The notes below the pieces were generated by a model. It was not told the DNA's origin, searched no databases, and worked only from the letters and a program-made list of their open reading frames with translations. This document shows positions 34,261-43,790 of a stretch of 64,000 bases of DNA, piece by piece. Location of the stretch: positions 3,364,624 through 3,428,623 of the forward strand of contig NZ_KV917369.1 in assembly GCF_002019595.1 (NCBI RefSeq), given 5' to 3'. The position numbers and the translations under genes were made by a program. Source of the DNA: Priestia abyssalis. GTDB lineage: Bacteria; Bacillota; Bacilli; Bacillales; Bacillaceae_H. The first letter of the stretch is position 1. Each line of letters opens with the position of its first letter.

Positions 34261-35421
34261 TCAAGATTTTTTTTTGGAAATTCCAGCCGCTGGCGGTTGG
34301 ATAACCGACAATTCAGGTCTATAAAACTGATAATTATTTTTGCCGTTATGTTTGGCGAAATACATGGCCTGGTCTGCTTTTTCAATCAATATTTCCTGAT
34401 TTTCCCCGTTCGTCGGATAAATGCTGATTCCAATGCTTGGAGACACATGGGCTGTTTGTTCTTTGATGGTATAAGGGAGGGACACCTCATCTAGAATTCG
34501 CTGGGCGATGTCACCTGCTTCTTGTTCCCCGACTTCTTCAAGGACAATAACGAACTCATCTCCTCCGAGACGGGATACAAAATCATCTTCCCTTACAATG
34601 CAGTGCAGACGATCGGCCACTTCTTTCAATAATACATCTCCGGCTTCGTGGCCTAATGTATCATTCACATTTTTAAATCCATCCAGGTCAATGAACATGA
34701 TGGTTAATGTCTGTTCATGACGTTTCGAACGGGCGAGCGCTTTTTTTAAATACATATGGAGCAGTTGGCGGTTTGGCAAATCTGTTAAGCTATCGTAAAA
34801 TGCAAGCGTTTTTAACTCCTCTTCTACTATCTTTCCTTTTGTGATATCGATAATCGTGCCATTCAATATAACCACATCGCCCGATGAATCCACAACAGGG
34901 TTTACGCTTATTTCGACCCAGCGAACCTCTCCATCAGGACAAATGATACGATGCTCGTATGGACCTGCAGTCCCGGCGTTCCATTGCTCCATATAATGTT
35001 GAAATTCTTCCCGGTCATCCGGGTGGACAATATGTTTCCACAGCTCGAGAGTTCCGGTGACCGTTTCTCTGGAGAATCCGTATACTCGCTCAACCGCCTT
35101 TGACATATACATCTGCTGAGAGGTGACATCATAAGAAAAAGCGATGACATCCATGTTATGAAACAACTGTTCTAAACGTTCATTTTCTTTCATCAGGTAT
35201 TGACTTCGTCCGTCCATTTCTTCGTTTCTTTTTAATAGCCCTTCATAATCTCTGCCAGCTCGTTTTAATTGTTTACCAGCTTGCCAGGCCAAAACAAAGC
35301 CCGCTGCTATCAAAGTCCCTTGTACATACCATTTATACGAATCTCCCATACTGCTTGTGCTAAAAAATGATAGCATCATTATGTATAAGAAAATAAGAAC
35401 GATATTGCTTTTATTTTTCAT
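34261..35421 (-). CDS. PAS-GGDEF diguanylate cyclase
   Basis: 386 residues. Two N-terminal membrane helices (about 6-22 and 32-48), a coiled-coil linker, a PAS/PAC domain (about 80-200; YGFSRETVTGTLELWKHIVHPDDR, GEVRWVEISVNPV), then a GGDEF domain with DSLTDLPNRQLLHMYLKKAL and RLGGDEFVIVLEE. The RxxD product-inhibition site (REDD) stands five residues before GGDEF, as in feedback-inhibited cyclases. No EAL domain. GGAGGTG precedes the ATG. No riboswitch is seen in its leader. Confidence 0.92.
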   Translation of the reverse strand: MKNKSNIVLIFLYIMMLSFFSTSSMGDSYKWYVQGTLIAAGFVLAWQAGKQLKRAGRDYEGLLKRNEEMDGRSQYLMKENERLEQLFHNMDVIAFSYDVTSQQMYMSKAVERVYGFSRETVTGTLELWKHIVHPDDREEFQHYMEQWNAGTAGPYEHRIICPDGEVRWVEISVNPVVDSSGDVVILNGTIIDITKGKIVEEELKTLAFYDSLTDLPNRQLLHMYLKKALARSKRHEQTLTIMFIDLDGFKNVNDTLGHEAGDVLLKEVADRLHCIVREDDFVSRLGGDEFVIVLEEVGEQEAGDIAQRILDEVSLPYTIKEQTAHVSPSIGISIYPTNGENQEILIEKADQAMYFAKHNGKNNYQFYRPELSVIQPPAAGISKKKS

Positions 35422-35559
35422 GTTGTTTCACCTCCAGCGAAAGCATTGATCATGTTCAAAAAGCTTATTTTTGTTTCGGATTTCGAATATTTTGTCGAAC
35501 TATGTCATGATTTGAATATAGGATATTATAAGTAGAAAAGCAACTAGATAAATCATGGG

Positions 35560-35618
35560 AAAAGGTTAAAGCATAAGCAGCCGAGAAAATTCCCGGCTGC
35601 TTATGCTTTAACCTTTAT
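35560..35618. terminator. Long hairpin between yjjB and the cyclase gene
   Basis: AAGGTTAAAGCATAAGCAGC and GCTGCTTATGCTTTAACCTT form a stem of 20 bp or more. Both neighbours run on the minus strand, so it ends the yjjP-yjjB transcript. Confidence 0.88.
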
Positions 35619-35699
35619 GAGTTGTATTAAAATGAATCTCCCTTAAATAAAGACATTGACTTCCATCCATTTTTGACTTACTGAACAGTACAAAACTTT

Positions 35700-36128
35700 T
35701 TACAGCTTGGATCTCCTGATGACTTGATTGATGACTTCGGAAAATACAAGCCCCATTGCAATGGCCCCGGAAATCATAAAGGCTTTGGCAGCGAGTTGAA
35801 TTGCCGCATTATAATCATTTTCAACTACATTTCTCATCGCATCATAAGCCAATCCTCCAGGAACTAAAGGGATGATGCCTCCCACATTAAAGACGATAAT
35901 TGGCGTTCTATAAAGTTTGGAGAAAAATTGACTGATGACCGCCACAAAGACAGAGGCGATTAAAGTAGCCACCACTACATCAACATGATAGGTCACGAGG
36001 AGCATGTATATCCCCCAGCCTACCATGCCGGCAAATCCGCATTTCAATAATGATTCCCGGGGGGCGTTGAACAGGATGCCAAAGGCTGCCGTTGAAATAA
36101 AACTGGTTAAAAGTTGTTCTATCATCAT
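35700..36128 (-). CDS. Threonine/serine exporter half (ThrE C-terminal type, YjjB-like)
   Basis: 142 residues, about four to five membrane helices; signature FNVGGIIPLVPGGLAYDAMRNVVENDYNAAIQL and GAIAMGLVFSEVI. It corresponds to the C-terminal half of corynebacterial ThrE. It follows the N-terminal half gene after 16 bp, so the two products form one split exporter. The transported amino acid is inferred from the family. Confidence 0.85.
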   Translation of the reverse strand: MMIEQLLTSFISTAAFGILFNAPRESLLKCGFAGMVGWGIYMLLVTYHVDVVVATLIASVFVAVISQFFSKLYRTPIIVFNVGGIIPLVPGGLAYDAMRNVVENDYNAAIQLAAKAFMISGAIAMGLVFSEVINQVIRRSKL

Positions 36129-36144
36129 ATGATCCCCTCTGTTG

Positions 36145-36900
36145 TTAAAAAAATGAAATGACGACCGCTATCCCTGTCCCGATGGCAAAAGCGGTTAAAA
36201 AGGCTTCCGCTCCTTTTGATAAGCCTGACACGAGATGGCCTGCCATTAAGTCTCTGACCGCATTCGTAATGAGAAGCCCTGGTACAAGCGGCATAACGGA
36301 TCCGATAATGATTTTATCCAATTCACTTCCAATCCCTGCTTTGACAAATAAAAACGACAGCAAACCGATAATAAAAGATGACAGGAATTCTGCAAAAAAC
36401 TTGATCTTGACTAGATAATGAAAGTAAAGCAAGCAAGAAAAGCCTACCCCGCCCGCAACGAATGCAGGGACAAAATCATTCCATCCGCCTTGAAACATGA
36501 TCAGAAAGCACCCGCTTGCGATGGCAGCGGCGGCAATTTGGATGGAAATGGGATAAGCGAGATTGGATGCTTCCACTTTCTTTAACATCCGATAAGCATT
36601 TTGAACCGAGACATGGCCGCCGCTAATATGCCTGGAAATGCTATTGACCAGCGTCACCTTCTGCAAATCGGTCGTACGCTCCGATATGCGAATCAATTTT
36701 GTCGGTTCAGTTCCATCAATCGAAAAGAGAATCCCCGTTGGCGTCACATAGCTGTGGGATTCATTGATTTCATAAGAAACCGCAATGCGCATCATCGTAT
36801 CTTCCACCCGATATGTTTCCGCACCGTTTTGCAGCATAATCTTCCCTGCGAGTAAACAGACTTCGATGATTTCATATGTTTGAGTTGTCTTATTTTCCAT
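36145..36900 (-). CDS. Threonine/serine exporter half (ThrE N-terminal type, YjjP-like)
   Basis: 251 residues. A soluble N-terminal domain (CLLAGKIMLQNGAETYRVEDTMMRI, the ThrE/DUF1212 signature) is followed by five helices with GSVMPLVPGLLITNAVRDLMAGHLVSG. First gene of the two-gene exporter operon; the 144-bp MITE-like element lies just upstream and may separate it from its promoter or supply one. Confidence 0.86.
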   Translation of the reverse strand: MENKTTQTYEIIEVCLLAGKIMLQNGAETYRVEDTMMRIAVSYEINESHSYVTPTGILFSIDGTEPTKLIRISERTTDLQKVTLVNSISRHISGGHVSVQNAYRMLKKVEASNLAYPISIQIAAAAIASGCFLIMFQGGWNDFVPAFVAGGVGFSCLLYFHYLVKIKFFAEFLSSFIIGLLSFLFVKAGIGSELDKIIIGSVMPLVPGLLITNAVRDLMAGHLVSGLSKGAEAFLTAFAIGTGIAVVISFF

Positions 36901-36923
36901 TCCTTATCTCTCCAAATAGTATG

Positions 36924-37077
36924 AGGATGTTCAAAAAGTCCGGGAAAAATGACCGTCGAATTTCGACGTCAGCTTGTCTCTCCGCTACTCACGTATTAAC
37001 AGCATACGCTCCGTTGCTCGAGACGGCGCTTCCTTGAACTTCTCGGTCCTTTTTGTCCTCCTTTTTGAACACACACT
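36924..37077. mobile_element. MITE-like element, copy 1
   Basis: The core 36928-37071 is 144 bp with terminal inverted repeats TGTTCAAAAAG/CTTTTTGAACA, extended imperfectly inward (GTCCGGGAAAAATGACC against GGTCCTTTTTGTCCTCC). It differs from the copy at 55379 at only two positions. It encodes no protein. A few flanking bases (GAGG and CACACT) are shared, so the true element may be about 154 bp. Near-identity implies recent movement or gene conversion. Confidence 0.85.
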
Positions 37078-37266
37078 AGTAGTTAAAAGCTTGATTTTCC
37101 GTTCTTTAACGAAACATTTACCTTGTTACAGTTTATATAATGGGCGATGGTTAATCAATCCATATTGTTTATTTTCATCCAATTAATACCTGAGAAATGA
37201 GGGAAACTCTCTTCACTGGAGGTCTTATTGTCTGCTCATACTGGGTAAAATGGATGTCATCACAAA
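37078..37266. other. Intergenic stretch
   Basis: AT-rich sequence without a gene. GAGGGAAACTCTCTTCACTGGAGG at about 37198 weakly recalls the AAAGGAAACTTCCATCAGTGG start of the dispersed hairpin element but lacks its other half. Confidence 0.3.
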
Positions 37267-37306
37267 AAAATAACTGCACCCCCTCTTACGGAGATGCAGT
37301 TATTCT
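37267..37306 (-). terminator. Terminator after the IDEAL gene and its extension
   Basis: AATAACTGCA and TGCAGTTATT arms, preceded on the plus strand by an A run that gives T's on the minus strand. Confidence 0.82.
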
Positions 37307-37330
37307 TCATACATATCACTTTCTTTTTGA

Positions 37331-37432
37331 TTATTCAGTTGGAGCGACGTTGTGATTCTCTCCCTTCAAACCGATTATGCCATCGGTTTCTTTCCTATGT
37401 CTTATATTAGTATCGTACCTGTATTCAGTCTT
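37331..37432 (-). other. In-frame open extension behind the IDEAL stop codon
   Basis: After the TAA the same frame reads KTEYRYDTNIRHRKETDG and IIGLKGENHNVAPTE before TAA. Composition is protein-like and no other start is present. It may be a C-terminal domain cut off by a nonsense mutation or a readthrough extension; chance openness over this length is roughly one in five. Confidence 0.35.
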
Positions 37433-37627
37433 TTATGAAATATTCTTTAACTTTCCGGATAGTTCAAGGAATGCTTCTTTATTTCCATCTTGTAATGACT
37501 GGTCGATTTCTTTTTGGATTTGCTTTTTTCGAAAATCAAGAATGGCTTTGTCTAATACCATCTCAGCAATTAGAGAATCCATCGCACTCAATTCTTGTTG
37601 CGGTGCATTTAGTAAATTCTTTTCCAT
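37433..37627 (-). CDS. Small IDEAL-domain protein
   Basis: 64 residues from the ATG at 37627, 9 nt after AAGGAG. The C-terminal half matches the IDEAL domain (MVLDKAILDFRKKQIQKEI followed by DQSLQDGNKEAFLELSGKL). IDEAL domains occur in Firmicute proteins that modulate others, such as the ClpP/ComK-adaptor neighbourhood, with no single biochemical role. The frame stays open for 33 more codons past the TAA to 37331, ending right before the terminator, so the gene may once have been longer. Confidence 0.78.
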   Translation of the reverse strand: MEKNLLNAPQQELSAMDSLIAEMVLDKAILDFRKKQIQKEIDQSLQDGNKEAFLELSGKLKNIS

Positions 37628-37787
37628 TGAAACCAACTCCTTGTCCTTTTTTCTATTGTAACAGAAAATTCAGACTAGTCAAACATTTATTTTTTATTTT
37701 TAGGTTGTATTACACAATCATACTGATTTGCGCTTGTTTTTGACTCATTCGTGCAAAATGGTCATTTTCCACGCTTTAACTGCTAAA

Positions 37788-37823
37788 AAGCACAGGGAAA
37801 GTCTTCGACTTCCCCTGTGCTTT
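37788..37823 (-). terminator. Terminator of the ribose operon
   Basis: AAAGCACAGGGAAAGTC and GACTTCCCCTGTGCTTT arms with a TTC loop. Confidence 0.92.
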
Positions 37824-37836
37824 GTGCATGAATGTG

Positions 37837-38754
37837 CTATTCTTTTGTAACCAATTTCAATGGGACCGGAATTTGTTTCTCCACTTTTTCTCCCTTTAAC
37901 ACATCTCCGGCTGCTTTTACGGCAAGCTGTCCGATCAAGTCCGGCTGTTGGGCGACAGTCGCTGACATTTTCCCTGCGTTTACCGAGTTAATGGCATCTT
38001 CATTCCCGTCGAATCCCACAACAAGAATGTCCCGTCCTGAACTTTCGATGGCTTGAATGGCCCCTAACGCCATTTCATCATTATGGGCAAAAACAGCTTG
38101 GATGCCCGGGTTTCCTTGTAATAGGTTTTCCATGACGTTCAATCCTTTTGTACGGTCAAAGTCAGCCGATTGTTTCTCTACAACGTCCAGTTTTTCATCC
38201 GCTACGATATGGAAACCTTCGCCGCGTTCGCGTGTAGCGGAAGCGCCCGGAACCCCTTCTAGTTCAACCACTTTCGCGCTTTCACCAAGCTGCTCTGTGA
38301 TATATTCACCAGCCATTTGTCCGCCTTTGACGTTATCAGAAGCGACAAGTGTTTCCACTTGTCCTTTTTCGGCGGAGCGATCAAGCGTAATGACCGGCAC
38401 ACCAATGTTATTAGCGGATTGCACCGCTGTCGAAATCGCAGCTGAGTCTGTCGGATTGATCAATAATGCATCCACACCTTGCTGTAATAAATCTTCCACA
38501 TCATTGATTTGCTTTGCCGTATCATTTTGCGCATCTACGACGATGACTTCCATCCCGTTGCTTTTCGCTTCATTTACTACACCGCTTTTTAATGAAACGA
38601 AAAACGGGTTATTCAATGTCGAAATAGATAATCCTATTTTAATATCTTCCAGTTCTTCTTTTTTAGCGGGCTTTGCCCATTGCGGAGGCTCTAACGAACA
38701 AGCTCCCAAGATGAAAAGTGATAGTGACATGAGTACCAACAAAAATTTTTTCAT
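37837..38754 (-). CDS. rbsB: Ribose ABC transporter, substrate-binding lipoprotein
   Basis: 305 residues. Lipoprotein signal ending LFILGAC with Cys19, then a type I periplasmic-binding fold: IGLSISTLNNPFFVSLKSGV, VDAQNDTAKQINDVEDLL, INPTDSAAI, VFAHNDEMALGAIQA, VGFDGNEDA. Last gene of the ribose operon, as in B. subtilis. It delivers ribose to RbsC/RbsA. Confidence 0.95.
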   Translation of the reverse strand: MKKFLLVLMSLSLFILGACSLEPPQWAKPAKKEELEDIKIGLSISTLNNPFFVSLKSGVVNEAKSNGMEVIVVDAQNDTAKQINDVEDLLQQGVDALLINPTDSAAISTAVQSANNIGVPVITLDRSAEKGQVETLVASDNVKGGQMAGEYITEQLGESAKVVELEGVPGASATRERGEGFHIVADEKLDVVEKQSADFDRTKGLNVMENLLQGNPGIQAVFAHNDEMALGAIQAIESSGRDILVVGFDGNEDAINSVNAGKMSATVAQQPDLIGQLAVKAAGDVLKGEKVEKQIPVPLKLVTKE

Positions 38755-38765
38755 GCCGAGCCCTC

Positions 38766-39737
38766 CTACGCTGATTTTTTACGATCGATTAAGACCGCAA
38801 TCAAAATCACAATTCCTTTTACGACCATTTGATAGAACGAAGAAACACCAAGCAAGTTCAATCCGTTGTTTAATGTACCAATAATTAAGGCACCGATAAG
38901 CGTTCCGAAAATTCGCCCGCGGCCTCCTGACAGGCTTGTCCCGCCCAATACAACAGCTGCGATGGCATCCAATTCATACGATGTTCCCGCTGTCGGCTGC
39001 GCCGAGTTCAAACGGGATGTCAAGATTGCTCCGGCCAATGCCGATAGCAAACCGGCCAATGAGTAAATCATGACTTTGACACGAGGCACTTTAATACCTG
39101 AAATGATCGCTGCTTTTTCATTTCCGCCAATTGCATATGTTTGGCGGCCAAACGGAGTTTTATGAAGAATGACCCAAAGAATCGCAAACGATACCATCAT
39201 CGTAACGGCCGGTACCGGAATCCCTAAAAAGTATCCGCGGCCGAATAGTTGAAATAAGTAATTGTCTCCAAGTCCTGTAATAGGATTTCCATCTGTATAA
39301 ACGAGCGTCAATCCGCGGTACACCGTCATTGTTGCCAATGTGGCGATAAATGGCGCCATCTTCCCTTTTATAACAAGCAATCCATTTACCATTCCCATTA
39401 ATGCTCCAAGTACGCATCCGATTAGAATGGCTAAAATCGGATCTACGCCGGATACGATCATACCGGCCATCAATGCACTCGATAGCGCTAATATGGAGCC
39501 GACGGATAAATCGATTCCGCCCGTCAAAATGACAAACGTCATACCATAGGCGATTAAGGCATTAATCGCGACTTGTCTTAATAAGTTTAAAATATTTAAG
39601 GGTGCCAAGAAGCTTGGATTTAATATCGAAACAATCATGATTAAAATGAATAGCCCTACTAACGGCCCAAGCTTTTGCATGGCATTATCGACATAATTCA
39701 ATCTTCCGGCGGGTTTTACACCACTATTTGTGTTCAT
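38766..39737 (-). CDS. rbsC: Ribose ABC transporter, permease
   Basis: 323 residues, eight to ten helices. Typical stretches are ILTGGIDLSVGSILALSSALMAG, GNEKAAIISGIKV (the loop that contacts the ATPase) and AVVLGGTSLSGGRGRIFGTLIGA. It lies 1 bp after rbsA and 11 bp before rbsB. Confidence 0.95.
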   Translation of the reverse strand: MNTNSGVKPAGRLNYVDNAMQKLGPLVGLFILIMIVSILNPSFLAPLNILNLLRQVAINALIAYGMTFVILTGGIDLSVGSILALSSALMAGMIVSGVDPILAILIGCVLGALMGMVNGLLVIKGKMAPFIATLATMTVYRGLTLVYTDGNPITGLGDNYLFQLFGRGYFLGIPVPAVTMMVSFAILWVILHKTPFGRQTYAIGGNEKAAIISGIKVPRVKVMIYSLAGLLSALAGAILTSRLNSAQPTAGTSYELDAIAAVVLGGTSLSGGRGRIFGTLIGALIIGTLNNGLNLLGVSSFYQMVVKGIVILIAVLIDRKKSA

Positions 39738-39738
39738 G

Positions 39739-41229
39739 TCACAAGCCTCCTGTTGCGAGTGTCATAATTTTTTCTTGCGTTGCTTCGCTTCGCGGCAGCT
39801 CACCGCTTATTTTTCCTTCATGGACAACGAGCACGCGGTCGCTCATTCCTAAAATCTCGGGAAGTTCCGATGAAACCATGATAATGGCGACACCTCGGTC
39901 CGTCAGTTCATTCATCAGCTGATAAATCTCCCGTTTGGCTCCGACGTCAACACCCCTTGTCGGTTCATCCAAAATCAATACTTTCGGTCCGATCCCAATC
40001 CACTTGGCAATGACGATTTTTTGCTGATTGCCCCCTGATAAGTTTCCGGCCCTCGTTTCCGATGATTCGGTTTTAATCGTTAACCGTTTAATGAGCATAT
40101 CCACAAAATCTTGTTCGCTCTTTTGATCGATGATCCCCTTTGGTGCAAAGCTAACCAAATTCGGCAACGCCATATTTTCACGAATCGAAAAGTCCAGCAC
40201 TAACCCTTCGTCTTTTCGGTCTTCCGTAATGAAGCCGATACCCAGCTTGACCGCTTCATGAGGAGCTTTGATCACTTCTTTCTTTCCATTGACCCATATC
40301 TCTCCGCTGTCCAATGGATCCAAACCGAAAATCGCCCTCATCATTTCGGTGCGCCCTGCTCCCATCAGTCCAGATATACCGACGATTTCACCTGTACAGA
40401 TGGAAAAGCTGGCATTTTCAAACACTCCTTTTCTCGTCAAATTCTTGACTTCAAGCACCGTTTCACCAGGAGATGGATTGCGTGCAGGAAAACGGTCTGT
40501 CAATTCACGGCCGACCATTTTACGTACAACCTCATCAAAGTTCGTTCCTGGAATCGGCTTTGTATCGACGGTTTTCCCGTCCCTCATGACTGTAATCCGG
40601 TCACACATGGTGAAGATTTCTTCCATCCGGTGGGAGATATAAACGATGGATACACCGTCTTTTCGTAAAGCATTCATCACTTCAAAGAGCTTTTCGATTT
40701 CCCTTTCCGTTAAAGCGGCCGTTGGTTCGTCCATAATAATGACTTTGGCATTTGTCATTAACGCTTTGGCGATTTCAATCATTTGCTGCTGTCCAACCGA
40801 GCAGCGGCCCGCTTCTTGATCCAATGGAATCGAGACGGCCAGTTTTTCGAATTGCTCGGTTGCTAACGCTTTCATCTCTTTCGTCTGCAACAATCCAAAT
40901 GACGATCTCAATTCCTTGCCGATAAACAAATTTTCTAAAACGGTCATGTCCGGCCACACATTGAGCTCTTGATGAATAAACGCGACTCCGTGTTGCTCGG
41001 CTTCTTTCGGATTGGCAAAATACGTTTCTTTTCCATCGATGATAATCGTTCCTTTATCACGCTTATGAAGTCCTGTCAAAATGTTCATCAATGTCGATTT
41101 CCCTGCCCCGTTTTCTCCCATCAATGCGTGGACTTCTCCTTCCTGGAGGTCGAAATCGACGCCCGCTAACACCTGGTTTTGCCCAAATGCCTTGTGAATG
41201 TTGCGCATCGTAATGTGCATGTTGCTCAC
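39739..41229 (-). CDS. rbsA: Ribose ABC transporter, ATP-binding protein (two nucleotide-binding domains)
   Basis: 496 residues. The first domain has Walker [10 protein letters not shown], signature [14 protein letters not shown] and Walker [12 protein letters not shown]. The second has the degenerate A motif GLMGAGRTE, signature [15 protein letters not shown] and Walker [12 protein letters not shown]. This asymmetric arrangement is normal for sugar importers of the RbsA/MglA class, where only one site hydrolyses ATP efficiently. Confidence 0.96.
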   Translation of the reverse strand: MSNMHITMRNIHKAFGQNQVLAGVDFDLQEGEVHALMGENGAGKSTLMNILTGLHKRDKGTIIIDGKETYFANPKEAEQHGVAFIHQELNVWPDMTVLENLFIGKELRSSFGLLQTKEMKALATEQFEKLAVSIPLDQEAGRCSVGQQQMIEIAKALMTNAKVIIMDEPTAALTEREIEKLFEVMNALRKDGVSIVYISHRMEEIFTMCDRITVMRDGKTVDTKPIPGTNFDEVVRKMVGRELTDRFPARNPSPGETVLEVKNLTRKGVFENASFSICTGEIVGISGLMGAGRTEMMRAIFGLDPLDSGEIWVNGKKEVIKAPHEAVKLGIGFITEDRKDEGLVLDFSIRENMALPNLVSFAPKGIIDQKSEQDFVDMLIKRLTIKTESSETRAGNLSGGNQQKIVIAKWIGIGPKVLILDEPTRGVDVGAKREIYQLMNELTDRGVAIIMVSSELPEILGMSDRVLVVHEGKISGELPRSEATQEKIMTLATGGL

Positions 41230-41235
41230 CTCTTC

Positions 41236-41631
41236 TTAGAAGATTACCCCTGCCTGTAAAATACAATTAGCATAAGGTGTGGCTTCTCCTGTTCGGATAA
41301 TTGCCTTTGCGTGTTTGGTTAATTGTTTAAACTCTTCATGTGACACATAGTCGATGTCATGTGCAGAAAATGTTTGTTTCATATATTCATAGGTTTTGGC
41401 ATTTGCTGCTTCCATTTCATTTGCGAGAATGACTTTTTCAACAATCATATCGTCCGCTACGGCATCGACGACATCTTGAAAGCTCGGAACGCCTATTTTT
41501 AACGACAAGTCGATTCGGTGGACACCATCAGGAATCGGCAAACCGGCATCCGCAATCACAATGTAATCTGTATGGCCAAGATCCGTTAGGACTTTGGAAA
41601 TATGGCTGTTTAATATTCCATATCGTTTCAT
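41236..41631 (-). CDS. rbsD: D-ribose pyranase
   Basis: 131 residues; [22 protein letters not shown] with the catalytic His20 region, [15 protein letters not shown], and C-terminal [18 protein letters not shown] are all RbsD signatures. It converts the pyranose form of ribose, delivered by the transporter, into forms that open to the RbsK substrate. One base separates it from rbsK. Confidence 0.95.
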   Translation of the reverse strand: MKRYGILNSHISKVLTDLGHTDYIVIADAGLPIPDGVHRIDLSLKIGVPSFQDVVDAVADDMIVEKVILANEMEAANAKTYEYMKQTFSAHDIDYVSHEEFKQLTKHAKAIIRTGEATPYANCILQAGVIF

Positions 41632-41632
41632 G

Positions 41633-42511
41633 TTACAGGCTCCCCTCCACTTCTTCTCTCGTCGGCATTCCTCCCTGGGCCCCGAACTTGGTCACGGATA
41701 GAGAGGCGGCACGGTTTGCCAGCTGCAGGCTCTCTTTGAATTTTTTCCCTTCGGCTAAAGCGACCGCAAACGCGGCATTAAATGTATCTCCGGCACCTGT
41801 CGTGTCTACTGCTTCTACTTCATATGAAGGAACAAGAACTTCCTTTTCTCCGTCATAATATCGGACGCCTCTTTTTCCTTCTGTAATGAATACTTTGTTT
41901 GGATAACGCTTCAATGCTTCTTCCCTGCTTAACCCATTAAACAGCACCGATGCTTCATGTTCATTCGGCGTCAAATATGTTGCTTTTTCAATGATATTTT
42001 CACTTAGCGCTCGAGCGGGAGCCGGATTCAATAAAAGCGGAACACCTAGTTTATGGCATAGATTACTTACATATTCCACCGTTTCTTCCGGCACTTCCTG
42101 CTGGATAAGAACGATGTCTGATTCGCGAATGACGTGTTGTATCTTTTCTACATATGCAGGGGTGACATGATCATTCGCTCCTTTAACGACAACAATGCTG
42201 TTATCTCCTTCTGCTAATATAATGTGGGCGGTTCCGCTTTTTGTTTGTGTAACCGGTTCCACATAGTCTGTATGAACACCGTTTTCTTTGAAGTTTTGTA
42301 AAATGGCTTTGCCATAATGATCATCTCCTACACATCCGATCATGTAGACATCGGCTCCTAATCGAGCCGCTGCCACTGCCTGGTTTGCCCCTTTTCCCCC
42401 TGGTACCGTTTTGAACGATTCGCCAAGAACGGTTTCTCCTGCCCCCGGGCGTTTGGGGGACGTAACGACTAAATCCATCGACGCACTTCCTACTACTGCT
42501 ACTTTAATCAT
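41633..42511 (-). CDS. rbsK: Ribokinase
   Basis: 292 residues of the PfkB family. [23 protein letters not shown] is the first signature and [20 protein letters not shown] the second, holding the catalytic Asp and anion hole. It phosphorylates D-ribose to ribose 5-phosphate for the pentose phosphate pathway. Overlaps the end of rbsR by 4 bp. Confidence 0.95.
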   Translation of the reverse strand: MIKVAVVGSASMDLVVTSPKRPGAGETVLGESFKTVPGGKGANQAVAAARLGADVYMIGCVGDDHYGKAILQNFKENGVHTDYVEPVTQTKSGTAHIILAEGDNSIVVVKGANDHVTPAYVEKIQHVIRESDIVLIQQEVPEETVEYVSNLCHKLGVPLLLNPAPARALSENIIEKATYLTPNEHEASVLFNGLSREEALKRYPNKVFITEGKRGVRYYDGEKEVLVPSYEVEAVDTTGAGDTFNAAFAVALAEGKKFKESLQLANRAASLSVTKFGAQGGMPTREEVEGSL

Positions 42512-43494
42512 TTGTCATCAACCTTTCTCGTTGTTTCTCTTTCTATGAATGTCACGGGCAACTGAATGTTTCTTTCGTTGACCGGCTTTTTTTGAATGAG
42601 GTTAATTAATAATTTCGCTGCTTCTTTCCCCATCTCATAAGCTGGCTGCCTGATGGTCGATAAAGAAGGAAACAATAGCCCGCTTTGCGGGATGTCATCA
42701 AAACCGATGATCTGGACGTCGTGCGGAATGGATTTCCCCAGCCTTAGTGCTTCATGCAGCACCGCTGTTGCGACCATATCGTTGCTTGCGAGGATCCCGT
42801 CTGTATCCGGATATTTGCTGAACAGCTCTTTTGCCCGCACTTCCGCATCTTGGAATGAAAAAGAATGGGTGGACATGACAGAAAAATCAACGTCTGACCC
42901 GCTTAATACTTCAAGAGCTCCCTGGAAGCGTTCCTGCGCAGGGCGAATTTCAGCAGGACCCTTTAACAGCGTGATCCTTTTGCTTCCCCTCTTGATGATT
43001 TCAAGCGCGGCCATTCTGCCCCCCTTTTTTCCATCTGCATAAACAGAAGGATGATCATCTGCCGTTCGGTCCAAAAATACGACCGGAATCGGCAAACCCT
43101 CATAATTCGTTTTACTCTGATTATTCGTCGCCGAAATGATGCCGACGACATTATTTTGAAGAAATGTATGAATATAATCCATTTCCTTATTGATATTTTC
43201 GTCACTATTCCCAAAGAGCAATCGAAATCCTTGTTCCTGCATTTCATCTTCAACACCGCGCGCTAATTGCGGAAAGAAAGGATTGGTGATGTCAGGAAGC
43301 AAAAGCCCAATCAATCTTGATTCTTTTTTATACAATGACCTTGCTACCTCATTTGGGCTGTAACTCAATTTTTCGATCGCATCTATGACCCTTTTTCTCG
43401 TGTCTTCATGTACATAGCCTGTTTCATTCAGCACACGCGAAACGGTGGCGACAGATACTCCCGCTTCCTTTGCTACATCTTTAATGGTTGCCAT
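42508..43494 (-). CDS. rbsR: Ribose operon repressor (LacI family)
   Basis: 328 residues from the ATG at 43494, which has GAGGAGA at 8-9 nt; the upstream ATG at 43500 is too near. Helix-turn-helix ATIKDVAKEAGVSVATVSRVLNETGYV, then a ribose-type sensor domain with DITNPFFPQLARGVED and GILASNDMVATAVLHEA. First gene of the operon, so it is autoregulated through the palindromes between it and the promoter. Confidence 0.94.
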   Translation of the reverse strand: MATIKDVAKEAGVSVATVSRVLNETGYVHEDTRKRVIDAIEKLSYSPNEVARSLYKKESRLIGLLLPDITNPFFPQLARGVEDEMQEQGFRLLFGNSDENINKEMDYIHTFLQNNVVGIISATNNQSKTNYEGLPIPVVFLDRTADDHPSVYADGKKGGRMAALEIIKRGSKRITLLKGPAEIRPAQERFQGALEVLSGSDVDFSVMSTHSFSFQDAEVRAKELFSKYPDTDGILASNDMVATAVLHEALRLGKSIPHDVQIIGFDDIPQSGLLFPSLSTIRQPAYEMGKEAAKLLINLIQKKPVNERNIQLPVTFIERETTRKVDDK

Positions 43495-43514
43495 CAACAT
43501 CTCTCCTCACGCAA

Positions 43515-43592
43515 TGTGTAACCGATTACACATCCAGAATATCATGAAAGCTCTTTCATGGCAACTATAATCTCTTCAAAAAGCAATGTCAA
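43515..43592 (-). promoter_or_regulatory. Ribose operon promoter with RbsR operator and cre-like site
   Basis: On the minus strand, TTGACA (43587-43592) and TATAGT (43564-43569) are 17 bp apart. Downstream follow CATGAAAG..CTTTCATG (43543-43560), close to a CcpA cre except for its centre, and TGTGTAATCGGTTACACA (43515-43532), a palindrome fitting RbsR. This gives repression by both RbsR and catabolite control. Confidence 0.82.
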
Positions 43593-43604
43593 TCAACTTG
43601 TTGG

Positions 43605-43657
43605 TTTATCCTCATTAACGGTCAATCCCCCCACCGATGGAAGTTTTTCCTTTATAA
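43605..43657 (-). repeat. TATAAT-AAAGGAAA hairpin element, copy 4
   Basis: On the minus strand TTATAAAGGAAAAACTTCCA, then CATCGGTGG..CCGTTAATG, then AGGATAAA. It lies upstream of the rbs promoter. Loop sequence differs (GGGGATTGA). Confidence 0.65.
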
Positions 43658-43745
43658 AGAGTTTGTTCACAAGTACGTCTTCCTTACATTGGCTTCCAGC
43701 ATTTTTACCTCATTCGTTTGAAAAGGGTTTTTCAAATGCTTATGC

Positions 43746-43790
43746 ATAAATAATTTGGCATGGGCCAAGAACGCCCATGCCAAATTATTT
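43746..43790 (-). terminator. Terminator overlapping the stop codon of the spore lytic enzyme gene
   Basis: AAATAATTTGGCATGGGC and GCCCATGCCAAATTATTT are perfect 18-bp arms; the stop codon lies within the right arm. Confidence 0.9.
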
